Shown in pieces: positions 25,323 to 35,700 of a DNA stretch of 52,454 nt. Position 1 is the first letter of the stretch; each line of letters starts with the position of its first letter. The notes beneath the pieces are model-generated. The model was not told the origin of the DNA. It ran no database searches and was given only the letters and a program-made list of their open reading frames with translations. Source of the DNA: a virus; IMG/VR virus record IMGVR_UViG_3300025668_000010, positions 1 to 52,454 of that record, one strand, 5' to 3'. The position numbers and the translations under genes are program-made.

Positions 25323-28300
25323 AAACGTAGCTAAATCAGACACATTTGAGAAGCAACGACAAACTATTAACCAAGTAGCAGCAGATTTGTTTGCTATTGG
25401 TGGTGGTGGAAGTGATTTATCTACAGGTCTTCTAAGGTTGGGTGATGGAACCAGAACGGAACCATCGCTTGCTTTTGTTAATGACACATCTGTTGGTATC
25501 TACAGACCAGGAACAAAGACACTAGCATTTGTATCTGATGGAAAGAAACTTCATCAACTTCAAAATGAATCCTCTCTATATTATAGGAATCTTATTCTCC
25601 AGAAAAATATTCTTAATGATGACGGTCTCTTAATTACTGCACAAGGTCAAGATTATGACCAGGGAGATTATGAAGACATTCCTGTTATCGGTGGAACTGG
25701 ACAAGCAGGAACCTTTGACCTTACAGTATCACCATACAACGGAAGCACTACTCCTGGTAGTGGATATGTATTTACTGGAGACTCTTTAGGAACTCCTACT
25801 TATAATGGAGTAGAACTAATTAATGGTAATGGAACTGGCGTTGTTGTAGATTTAGAATTCTCTGGTGGAGGATTCATCAATACTGCTATCAATAATTATG
25901 GCGATGGATATCTGTTAAACGATGTTCTTTCTTTGCCTAGTCAGATAACAGGATATAGTGGAAGTATTCTTGAAGAAGAAACACAAGTAACCGCAACTGT
26001 TCCTGCAGGAGTTACTTCTGGATGGATTGTTACTCAAACTGGAGGAACTGCAACACTAGAAACTCCAGTAGATATTGATGGCAATCCAACCGATATTATT
26101 GTTCAAAATATTGCTCTAGATAGAACAACTTTAGATCTAAACACTTCTCCTGCCACAGGTAATGGTGGAACAATTGTCTTGACACTCACTCCCCCATGGG
26201 GGACTAGTGGTAATGGATATGCATTTACTATCGATGTTGTCGGTATTATTAGTGCAGTATCTGTGAATCAAGCTGGCGAAGGATATAGTATTGATGATAA
26301 TCTAACTATATTCAATCTTGATCTAACAAAACCTATTCCATACCTTGTTACAACTGAAGACCTTCTTTCAGTAACATTTACAACTGATCCCACAGCAGGA
26401 ACATTTGTTGTTGGACAATCATATAATTTCCAGCAAGAAGATGCTCTAAATCCTGGATCTTTCACTACGATTACAGGAACTTGCGAAGAAGTAGAAGAAA
26501 GTGGAGGCATCGTAACTCTAGTTACTTTTACGTTCGCTGGAACCGATAGTATTGGTAGTGGAGATACTATTGGATCTCTTGAAGTTGATGAGACAAATAC
26601 TGTTGCCCGATATTTAATTGATACTGGAGATGGCAATCCTACTAGACATCCAGATTTAAATCTGTTTGTTAACAATACATATGATTTTGATTATTCTAGT
26701 GCATCATCTCATCCTATTAGATTTTCTATTCATCCAGATGGAATCCACAACATATATGAATTTAGTGCAACTCTAACTGAAGCAGCAACTACAATTACAG
26801 TTGGAGATGGATCTCAAGTTCTAGTTGGAATGACCATTACTATTTCCGAAGATGCAGATATCAGTGATGAAGGAAATGTTGATGCAGAAACTTTTGTAAC
26901 TGAAGTAAATGGAAATGTTGTTACCATTAGCAATCCAATAGTTTCTTCTGGATCTGCACCTTTAGTTTTTGCTGGCGTAGAATATACAGGAGGTGAAGTT
27001 ACACTTAACGATAATGATAATGTTACCAGGATTCAACCTACCGATTCAACACCATCACCTCTATATTACTATTGCCTCAACCACCCAAATATGTCTGGCA
27101 CTGCAGGGTTGGAGGCAGAAATAACTATTGATCCAAATAATCCAAAAACTTTTGGATCTGGATTTCAAGTTCTTGTCACAGATATTACATCTACTGATAA
27201 TATTACATTAGATGTAAGCAGTGGAGATGTAAATTCAATTACAGTAACTTCTACTGATGTTATTTCTGATGCTGCGACAATTACCACAGCAAATATTGAT
27301 GTTGTTAATGTATCCGACCAAGTAAATACTACTGAAGTTGTTTCTCCTAGCAATCTATTACTATCATCTACAGGTCTAACAAGTCCTGTAAATATTAAAG
27401 GTCAGAAACTCAGTATTTTTGGACCTGCCGAGAATGCTATTGCACTACTAGAAATCACTGCAGATACTGGTGATCTTACATCTGCAGGAACTATTAAAAC
27501 TACGGGGTCTTTCAACTCATCTGATATCCTTAAGATTGAAGATAATAATATTCTTACTCAAGGTATCAATGATCTAACTTTGACTCCTGCTCCCAACAGA
27601 GTTGTTAAGGTTGATGCAGTTACTGCTCTTATTATTCCTGCTGGAAATACTGGAGCAAGACCTGGAGCAGGAATTGTAGAAAATGGTGCTATTCGTTACA
27701 ATACGCAAACCACACAATATGAAGGTTACAGTTCACAAACCACATCATGGTCTTCTCTTGGTGGCATTAGAGACCTTGATGGTAATACATATGTAACTGC
27801 AGAAGAAAGTGTAGGAGCAAACGACGATACTTTCTACTTCTATAACGGCAATTCAAACACTCTTAAAATTACTCCAACGAAATTTAAGTTTGAAGAATTA
27901 AAGCAGATTGCATCTCTCAATACATCTGCTCCAGCATATACTGAATGGTCCTCTAACACACCTGTATCTCTGGGTTCTTATCTAAAGCATAGAAACAATA
28001 TTTACGAAGTAACTGTTGCTGGTGTTACTGCTACTGATGGAAACGCTCCAACGCATACTTCTGGAGCACTTCCAAATAATACATCAGAACTTACATATTC
28101 CACAACTGCTGTATCAAACCTCTTATTCCAAGAAATTAATGAGGTCCAGATTGATCCGTTTGGTGACACATATCTTACTATTAGTGGAGATTTGCGTCTT
28201 CGTAATAACATCATTTCAACAGACATCAGTGACTTAACTCTTCAACCAAATGCTGGTAAGAAAGTAGTTGTTGATGCAACTAGCACATTAGTTCTTCCTG

Positions 28301-29169
28301 TCGGTGATGATAATGAAAGAGGATCACCTATTACAGGATCCATTAGATTCAACACATCTTCAAGTCAATTTGAAGGTTACGATAATAATGGTAACTGGGG
28401 TTCTCTTGGTGGCGTCAAGGACGTTGATCAAAATACTTTCATTATTCCTGAGACTTCTCCTGGTGCTAACGAGAACATTCTCTACTTCTATAATGATAAC
28501 ACCAACACGATGCAACTTAGCACTGCATCTTTAGACTTGACTAATATTGATACCATTACATCAATCAATAATACAAGTCTTGCTCTTGAGTTCACTAAAC
28601 TAACCGTTGATAACAATGAGTTTGTTTTAGATAATACGGTATCTGATAGAACATTTATTTACAATACTAGACAATACCTACAGTTTGGTATGTCTGGTGG
28701 TCTGACAGTTGATCCTATTCTCACTATTGAAGATACTGGAGATATTTTTTATAATACTGCATTCGGAACTGGTAATGAAGAAAATCTAAAACTATTAAAT
28801 AATGATCTAACTGAATTTGAAATTAGAGATTACAAAGTTCTCACAACTACGTTTGATCTTGTAAAAGGAACTTCAGAAAATGGTTCTGCTCTTCTATACA
28901 ATAAAACAGATCATAAAGGATGTAAAGTTCTTGTATTCTTGGAGAATGCTTTGTCTAACAAATCTTCCATGATGGAGTTTAGTGTTATTGATAATGGCAC
29001 TGACATTTTTTATAATGAATATGGAAGTTTAAACTCCAACGAAGATGGTGCCACAGCAGAATTTGACTTTGACATTGAAGGCAACGCTAGAATTTCTTTA
29101 ACATTAACAAATGATCATGCCTTCGCTAACACCATTAAGTTCACTGTAGTCTCTCAAATCGTAAAGTAA
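25309..29169 (+). CDS. Repeat-rich fibre-like structural protein with cupredoxin-like domain
   Basis: A 1286-residue protein. The N-terminal 70 residues (AKSDTFEKQRQTINQVAADLF, LRLGDGTRTEPSLAFVNDTSVGIYRPGTKTLAFVSDGK) look like the start of phage fibre proteins. Residues about 150-330 contain GDGY/GEGY beta modules. Residues about 438-605 carry a cupredoxin-like domain with a Cys-x2-His-x2-Met loop. Residues about 740-1085 hold two copies of a fibre module (G(A/S)IR(Y/F)NTxxxQ(Y/F)EGY ... SLGG(I/V)(R/K)D.D.NT). The C-terminal domain (about 1165-1286) is beta-rich. Probably a tail fibre or baseplate-attached fibre; the exact T4 equivalent is unclear. It overlaps the 60-residue gene by 14 bases and is followed one base later by the next gene. 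Confidence 0.8.
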   Translation: MAILRNVAKSDTFEKQRQTINQVAADLFAIGGGGSDLSTGLLRLGDGTRTEPSLAFVNDTSVGIYRPGTKTLAFVSDGKKLHQLQNESSLYYRNLILQKNILNDDGLLITAQGQDYDQGDYEDIPVIGGTGQAGTFDLTVSPYNGSTTPGSGYVFTGDSLGTPTYNGVELINGNGTGVVVDLEFSGGGFINTAINNYGDGYLLNDVLSLPSQITGYSGSILEEETQVTATVPAGVTSGWIVTQTGGTATLETPVDIDGNPTDIIVQNIALDRTTLDLNTSPATGNGGTIVLTLTPPWGTSGNGYAFTIDVVGIISAVSVNQAGEGYSIDDNLTIFNLDLTKPIPYLVTTEDLLSVTFTTDPTAGTFVVGQSYNFQQEDALNPGSFTTITGTCEEVEESGGIVTLVTFTFAGTDSIGSGDTIGSLEVDETNTVARYLIDTGDGNPTRHPDLNLFVNNTYDFDYSSASSHPIRFSIHPDGIHNIYEFSATLTEAATTITVGDGSQVLVGMTITISEDADISDEGNVDAETFVTEVNGNVVTISNPIVSSGSAPLVFAGVEYTGGEVTLNDNDNVTRIQPTDSTPSPLYYYCLNHPNMSGTAGLEAEITIDPNNPKTFGSGFQVLVTDITSTDNITLDVSSGDVNSITVTSTDVISDAATITTANIDVVNVSDQVNTTEVVSPSNLLLSSTGLTSPVNIKGQKLSIFGPAENAIALLEITADTGDLTSAGTIKTTGSFNSSDILKIEDNNILTQGINDLTLTPAPNRVVKVDAVTALIIPAGNTGARPGAGIVENGAIRYNTQTTQYEGYSSQTTSWSSLGGIRDLDGNTYVTAEESVGANDDTFYFYNGNSNTLKITPTKFKFEELKQIASLNTSAPAYTEWSSNTPVSLGSYLKHRNNIYEVTVAGVTATDGNAPTHTSGALPNNTSELTYSTTAVSNLLFQEINEVQIDPFGDTYLTISGDLRLRNNIISTDISDLTLQPNAGKKVVVDATSTLVLPVGDDNERGSPITGSIRFNTSSSQFEGYDNNGNWGSLGGVKDVDQNTFIIPETSPGANENILYFYNDNTNTMQLSTASLDLTNIDTITSINNTSLALEFTKLTVDNNEFVLDNTVSDRTFIYNTRQYLQFGMSGGLTVDPILTIEDTGDIFYNTAFGTGNEENLKLLNNDLTEFEIRDYKVLTTTFDLVKGTSENGSALLYNKTDHKGCKVLVFLENALSNKSSMMEFSVIDNGTDIFYNEYGSLNSNEDGATAEFDFDIEGNARISLTLTNDHAFANTIKFTVVSQIVK
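26620..27125 (+). other. Cupredoxin-like domain with type 1 copper ligand pattern
   Basis: Within the 1286-residue protein, residues about 438-605. It has NLFVNNTYDFDYSSASSHPIRFS (candidate ligand H468) and later SPLYYYCLNHPNMSG, giving C589-x2-H592-x2-M595. Type 1 copper proteins use one upstream His plus Cys, His and Met from such a loop. Between the two halves lies an extra segment of about 70 residues (about 488-560) that other phage copies I know of do not have. Metal binding is inferred from the pattern. Confidence 0.65.
27535..28560 (+). repeat. Two copies of a fibre module in the 1286-residue protein
   Basis: Copy 1 (about 27535-27860): NNILTQGINDLTLTPAP..VVKVDAVTALIIPAG, then GAIRYNTQTTQYEGY, SLGGIRDLDGNTYV, DTFYFYN. 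Copy 2 (about 28200-28540): NNIISTDISDLTLQPNA..VVVDATSTLVLPVG, then GSIRFNTSSSQFEGY, SLGGVKDVDQNTFI, NILYFYND. The copies are clearly related at protein level but diverged at DNA level. A unique stretch of about 110 residues separates them. Confidence 0.75.
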
Positions 29170-29170
29170 A

Positions 29171-29680
29171 ATGGCATCTAACATCCAAGAATTTGATTCT
29201 AAGCATGGGTTTTCTGTTGATCAGACAACCGTTGTTGATAGTTTTCGTAATGCAAAAGATATCAATTCTTTAGAAATTAAGAATAGAAATTATGATGATA
29301 GTTTTGCTTCTTACTATATTCTTAGAGGATTGAATACTTCAATTCTGGCACTTGATGACACAGGAACTCAAATTATTCTTCCGAGTAATAGTGTGAGTTT
29401 CATCACTGCAACAATTCTTGCAGTGAATGAAGTTGGCACAGCAGTTTATCATGCCAAATTAGAATCGTCTGCACAAACAGATTTTGGCGGAATTTCCACA
29501 GTATTGTCTAGTATGACAACTGTCATTAAAGATAATATTCCTTCTGGTCAGACATGGAATATTGTTCCTTTTGTTGGTGGTGGATCAAATAGATTTAGTT
29601 ATTCTACAACAAGAGCTGGAACAACCCTTGGAATTAAATGGGTTGTATATGCTAAGGTAGTAAATATTGAGTTCCAATGA
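29171..29680 (+). CDS. 169-residue virion structural protein (putative)
   Basis: A protein starting MASNIQEFDSKHGFSVDQTTVVD, with a beta-rich body including ASYYILRGLNTSILALDDTGTQIILPS (about 47-73) and a C-terminal half of alternating strands (TWNIVPFVGGGSNRFSYS..GTTLGIKWVVYAKVV). No signal peptide or membrane segment. The gene begins one base after the 1286-residue gene ends and is followed by a late promoter box for the giant fibre gene, so it ends the preceding operon. The size and all-beta character suit a fibre or baseplate accessory protein. No T4 counterpart is recognised. Confidence 0.65.
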   Translation: MASNIQEFDSKHGFSVDQTTVVDSFRNAKDINSLEIKNRNYDDSFASYYILRGLNTSILALDDTGTQIILPSNSVSFITATILAVNEVGTAVYHAKLESSAQTDFGGISTVLSSMTTVIKDNIPSGQTWNIVPFVGGGSNRFSYSTTRAGTTLGIKWVVYAKVVNIEFQ

Positions 29681-29682
29681 TG

Positions 29683-29689
29683 CTAAATA
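29683..29689 (+). promoter_or_regulatory. Late promoter box CTAAATA before the 3493-residue gene
   Basis: CTAAATA is 35 bases upstream of the ATG at 29725, just after the previous stop codon. It is followed by AAGGTAGGAGA, nearly the same as the sequence after the box at 16830. Unlike that box it is not inside an inverted repeat. Confidence 0.65.
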
Positions 29690-29724
29690 AGGTAGGAGAA
29701 ATTGCAGGCGGAGCTCAGTAGAAC

Positions 29725-32700
29725 ATGAGTTTTAACATTAATTCCGACAAGGAGTTTATTAAGGCGTCCAAACCTCAGATTATCGGCACGGCAGAATTTG
29801 CTATTAAGTCTGGTGTCGGTGTAGACGAAAAAGAAGTTATCAGGGCTCTTCTGGATTCAGAAGAGAAGTTACCTCGTGTAGGTATCAATAGGACTGGACA
29901 AAGAGTCAACAATATTAATGTATTAACAGGAGGTTCTGGATACACTATAAGACCAACTGTTACAGTTTCTCCTCCTCCTGCTGGTGTCGAAGGTGCTATT
30001 CAAGCACTTGCTTCTTCCTTTATCTTCAATGGTAGAGTTTCCAGTATTGCTATTAATAATCCTGGTAAAGGATATAGCGAGCCGCCTACTGTAACTATTA
30101 CTGGTGGTAATGGTGCTGGTGCTACTGCTGAAGCATTTCTAGATACTGTTGATTTTGAACTAGACATCAACGGTGCCATTAGAACTTCTACGTCTATCAT
30201 TTCTGATACGGCAAGAATTCTCAACCTGGATATCGATAACTTCGTTACTCCAGATGCTAACTTCAGGGGTCCAAACCTGAAGAACTACATGAACAATACT
30301 GGAACCATTTGGTCCGCTAATGTTATTGTTCAAAAAGATTCTTATAGATATTTTGGTTCAAATGTATACCAGGCAATAAATGCTGGTCAGACAGGCGACT
30401 TTGCTCCTGAGCATCTTGATGGAATTGTGCTCAATGGCGAAGTTCAATTAAAGCACATTGGTTTCCGTGTAGTTGATGCTACCGAGTTTGGATATAATGA
30501 AACTGGGGAAGCAGGTGTCTTCCCAAGATCTATTACACCTTTGCTTGGTGATAGATCAGATAAAATTGCTACTACGGAATACGTTCTCAATCTGGCAACC
30601 AATGACGTTGGTGGCAGAATTTATGTTTCGTCTCAAATTGGTTCTGACCTGAACGATGGTCGTTCAGCAGTTAACCCAGTTAGAACAGTTAAAAGGGCAG
30701 CGCAACTTGCATGGGAAACTGTTGGCGTTAAAGAAACACTGATTGTTTCTGGTGGCGACTATGTAGAAGACAACCCCATTTCTCTTCCACCTGATGCATC
30801 AGTTGTTGGTGATAACCTTCGTCTTGTAATTATCAGACCTAATAATCCTGGTAAGCACATCTTTAAGTTTGGTGATAAGAACTATGTTACTGGCGTAACT
30901 TATAGAGATAAAGTTGATGCTAACGGAGACTCCGTTGCAACATGGGACTTTGCCATGGTGTTTGACGATAAGCAAAGAATTCTTATCGACAAAGAAGCTA
31001 ATGGAGATTTTGGAGTAAACTTCCCGACTGGTCATCAAGTATTCGGACCTTCAAAATTCCAAATTAATTTTCAAAATAATAGCGGTCTTGCTCAACTCTC
31101 TAGTGGACTAGAAGCGGTTGGTGTTAACACTGGCGCTAGAGGCGATATTTCTAATGTTAGGTTTGATGACCTTACTGGAAATAATGCATACCGAAATGGT
31201 AAACTTGACATTGTTATTACTAGTGGTTCGTTCCTATCTGGTGAAGGTTTTAAATATCTAATCAATGGAACTCAAGGAGTATCTCTAGATACTTCATCAG
31301 GAACAACCAGAGCAAATGCTCTAGACAACACAATTGTGATGTCTACTAATCCTGTTCTCAGTAACATCGTTCCAGGTGGATACGTATATCTTGATGGAAC
31401 AACGAATGCTCTTGTAGGAAATGGTTTCTATGAAGTTCTGCAAATTGATGATGACGATGCTCCTGCTTACTATGTAACTCTTGCTCCCATTCTAGGTTCT
31501 ATTGGGTGGAGAGAAGAAATATCAGGAAACATTGATATTTACGCTGCATCTGTAAACGAAGGTGCATTCGATTCTACCAGTATCAATTCAATCCGTGCTG
31601 AGGGTGAAGTAGTTTACACTACTGAAGATTTTGATACCCCACTTCCTCTTTCTAGAATTGATTTTACTCTGCAGGGAACTTTTACTGATGGTTTCCAAAA
31701 TGAAATATTTGGAGATGCAGAAGATTTAGGTGGAATTGTATTCTATACAAACGCACTTGTCGGTAGAGAAAATACTCACGACTTCAAAGAAGGAGAAGAA
31801 ATTTTAATTGAAGGTCTTCCCACAGTCTCCCCTAATCTTTCATTCTTGAATGGTTATCAAAGAATCTATAAGGTTATTGAAGATCCTGATGGTCGTGCAA
31901 GACGTTTTGTTATTCCCAAGAAAGTTGATGCTTCTTTCGGATTAAACAGTAATAATGATTTTGATCCTGGTCAGTTTGCTACTGTTAAATCTGCGACAAG
32001 AAGTGTTACTCTATCGCTTCTCAACTCGCCAAACACATTCCCTCTAGCAACTCCAGTTGATAGAAGGTTCCAAGATGCTGTCACATTCATTAGAAATAAT
32101 AGAGACTTTATTTCTGATGAAGTTGTTGGAAGAATCAACGACGAGTTCAAAAAATCCTACTACTCTGTCTATAATATTGCAGGAACTGCATCAAGTCAAT
32201 TTACTCCTACAGATGTAAGTTATAATCCTGCTACAGGAGATTCAGTATTTACTGTTGCTAATCATGGTCTTGGTTTGGGTGATGGTGTCAGAATCGATGA
32301 TGATTCGGTTGTGTTCACTTGTGCCATGGATGGCAACCTGACTGAGCATAGTGCTCCACAATCTCATCATTATTCAAGTGGAAAAACTCTACCTATCACG
32401 GCAAGCACAACAAATACATTTACTGTAAATGTAGGTGCTTCTGGACCAGATCAACAATATACTCCATCCAATGCAACTTATAATCCAGCTACGGGTGACA
32501 TGGTTCTCACCATTGGAAGTCATGGGTTGAGTATCGGAGAAGGTGTTGTTATTGACGACAATTCTCTTTCATTCACATGTCAGATGGATGGTTTTGATAC
32601 CGCCAAGACATATCCACGTCCAGGAATCGATCCATTTGCTGGAAGATCTATTCCCATTAAAGATACTAGCGATACTACCATCACATTGTATGTTGGTGTT

Positions 32701-35700
32701 TCTGGTGCTAATCAATACTTTACTCCATCAAATGCCACTTACGATCCAGTAACTGGCGACATGACTGTTACTGTTGGTCAGCATGGTCTTGGAGTAGGTC
32801 GTAGTGTTGTTCTTCAAGACGAATCATTTACGTTTACATGTGCTCTTGATGGCAACCAGTCAAATCACCAATACCCACGTCCTGGACAAGATCCATTCGC
32901 AGGTAAGTCTATTGCTATTACTGCTGTGGGAGCAACTCAGCATACAGCAACAGATGTTGACTACGATGCAGTTACAGGTGATACAGAAATTACAATTCCA
33001 TCTCACGGTTTTACGACTGGAGATTATATTAAGATCTCAGATGGATCACTAGTCTTTACATGTGATCTTGATGGCAATACCGTTCAGAAATCATATCCTC
33101 GTGCTTCGTATGATTATCCATCTAATCGTTGGTTGTCAATTACAGTAATTGATTCTGAGAAATTCCGTGTCAATATTGGAGCTTCTAGTTACGAAGGAAC
33201 ACACACGTTTGTAAGCGCATCCAGTAATGGTATTGATCGTCAAGATGGAACTTTCACTATCAATGTAGGAACGTCTTCTGACACTTCCGCACACACGTTT
33301 GTAAGCGCCTCTGTAGGTGCTATTAAGCATGAACCACAATCTATCCATAGTTTCCAAGGATCAACTGCAAATGCTATTAAGCATCTTCCACAGTCTGCAC
33401 ATACCTTTGTAAGAGCAGCAACAGGTGCTATTAAAGTAGGTGGTTCTACGTTTGATATTTACTTAGGAACTACTACTGATACCCACACATATGTGAGTGG
33501 AGGAACAGTAGAATACGGCGGAAGCACATATTCTATTAGTAATTTTGCATACGATAACATTGTTACTGGTGTTGCTACTGTTACTGTAGCAAATCCAATT
33601 AATAATATTACTGATGATGCTACAGTTAAACTTGCAGATATTCTTCTTAGCTGTGCTAATGGACAAAAAGTATATCCAAGTTTCAGTATTCCTGTAGATG
33701 ATACTCAATGTAAGCAAGACGTTGCTCACTTCCTCAATGCTTTAACCAGGGACCTTGAATTTGGTTCCAACCATAATATGATTGAAGCTGCCAAAAAATA
33801 TATTGTTGGAGCTAAAATTGATTATGTTGAAAATGAAATTATTCAAACTGTTCGTGCAATAGAATATACTACACAGTTAGCAATCTTTGCTATGTGTAAC
33901 TGGAGAATTGGTAATAGAACTCCAGGAGAAGACGTATATACTCCAGTATATTCATCGATACCAAGATATTTTGATGACACGGTAATAACCACAACTGCTA
34001 CAGATGGAGGAACAATTGCTTGCTCCAATGTAGAGTCAGCAATTAGAACTTTGTCTTTTCTCTATACTGATGTTCTTACAAACAACACTAGCGGCACCAA
34101 TCTCGATGCTGCATATTTGATTGCAAGAAATAGAGATCTTATCGCAGATCTGGCATTGTCAGATACAGAAACTCTATACCCATCTTTAAATCTATCAGAT
34201 ACGCACCAAAGAAAATGTCGTAGAGATATCAGTTACATTCTTGGTGGTCTAATTAGAGACTTGTCTTTTGGAGGCAACAGTGGAATTGTTACTAATGCAG
34301 AATTCTATTACAGTGGTGCTGCACTAACAGGAATTGATGCGACACAATTAGAAGAAACTAGATACGCATATTCAAGAGTTGCTGAATACGCAAAGTCAGC
34401 AATGCGTAACTGGTCTAGTTCTACAATTTCAGAAGTTGTAGAAGTAACACCAACAACTGCTACTTATACTCCAGCAAGCGGTGTAGTAGTTATTCAAATT
34501 CCTACCCCATCTACAATTCCAGATTTAAATGACAGAATCGCATTTAAAGAAGGAGCTCTTACATTTAGTTGTTCTGGTGGAACTCATGCGAGTCCTACTC
34601 CTACAGATAGAAACTACGGTAATAGTCTAGCAATTCTAAACATCAATAATATTGGTGGTGGTATTTTAGAAATTACAGTTAACGTAGGTGATCCTGGAAC
34701 TGGTAATGTTCCACATACTTTTGATAGTGCTTTGACAGATGGCACTATTATTATCTACAACCCAATTGATACAAGTAATTCTGATATTCCTAAAACTGAA
34801 GATTGGAATATTCTTCTGTATCCTACTACTCCTCTATGTGCTAATGTAGCAACTGCAATTGATACATCATTTGCGTTGCTTGATGGTATTCTAGAGTATG
34901 CAGATGATGATCAGTCACTCACTGCTATTCAACCTGGAGAAACTGCAATTGATACAGGAACTTTATATGATACAGAAAATATTATCACATATCCTGATTC
35001 ATATATCTATGATGCTGACAATCAGCGTGTAGCAGTTCGTGGTGACTATGATGATTACCCAATCATTGAAGCATCTCCATACACTCAGAACGCATCTGTT
35101 ATCTCCTTCCTAGGTGGTGGCGGTGCTGAAGTTGATGGTAATAAGGTTAAGCAACCTAACTGCCCCTTCCCTGGTCTTGAGTTGGACGGAACAGCATCCT
35201 TCCCCAATCAGGGTAAGTCGATGGTTGCGGCAGCATTCACGATCGTCTCCTTCGGTGGCACAGGTTACAGAGTTGTTAATGATGGTTACACCCAGTTAGT
35301 TTCTGTCTTCGTTATTTTCTGTGCAGATGGTGTTCTCGCAGAATCTGGTGGTTACTGTTCTATTACCAACTCCGCTACAAACTTCGGTCAGTTTGCTCTA
35401 AGAGCAATTGGATATAGAGAAGAACCATACATTTTTGATGCTGGTTACTTCTCCTCAGGTTCTTATATTCGTGCTATCGTCACGAACGTTTCTCAGACTC
35501 CTACAGGTAGAACAATTCTCACTATCGAGAATCTTGGTAGAGAACCACTAGAGCATTACATCCTTAAGATTGATGGTCTCAGAAATGTTGATGAAGATAC
35601 TGAATTCTTCGTTGAAGAGATTACTCAAGTCGGTGCTGGTCCACCGTTCACTGCTACATGTATTTTTGACGATGGGTCTGGTAGTCCTGTCGAAATGGTT

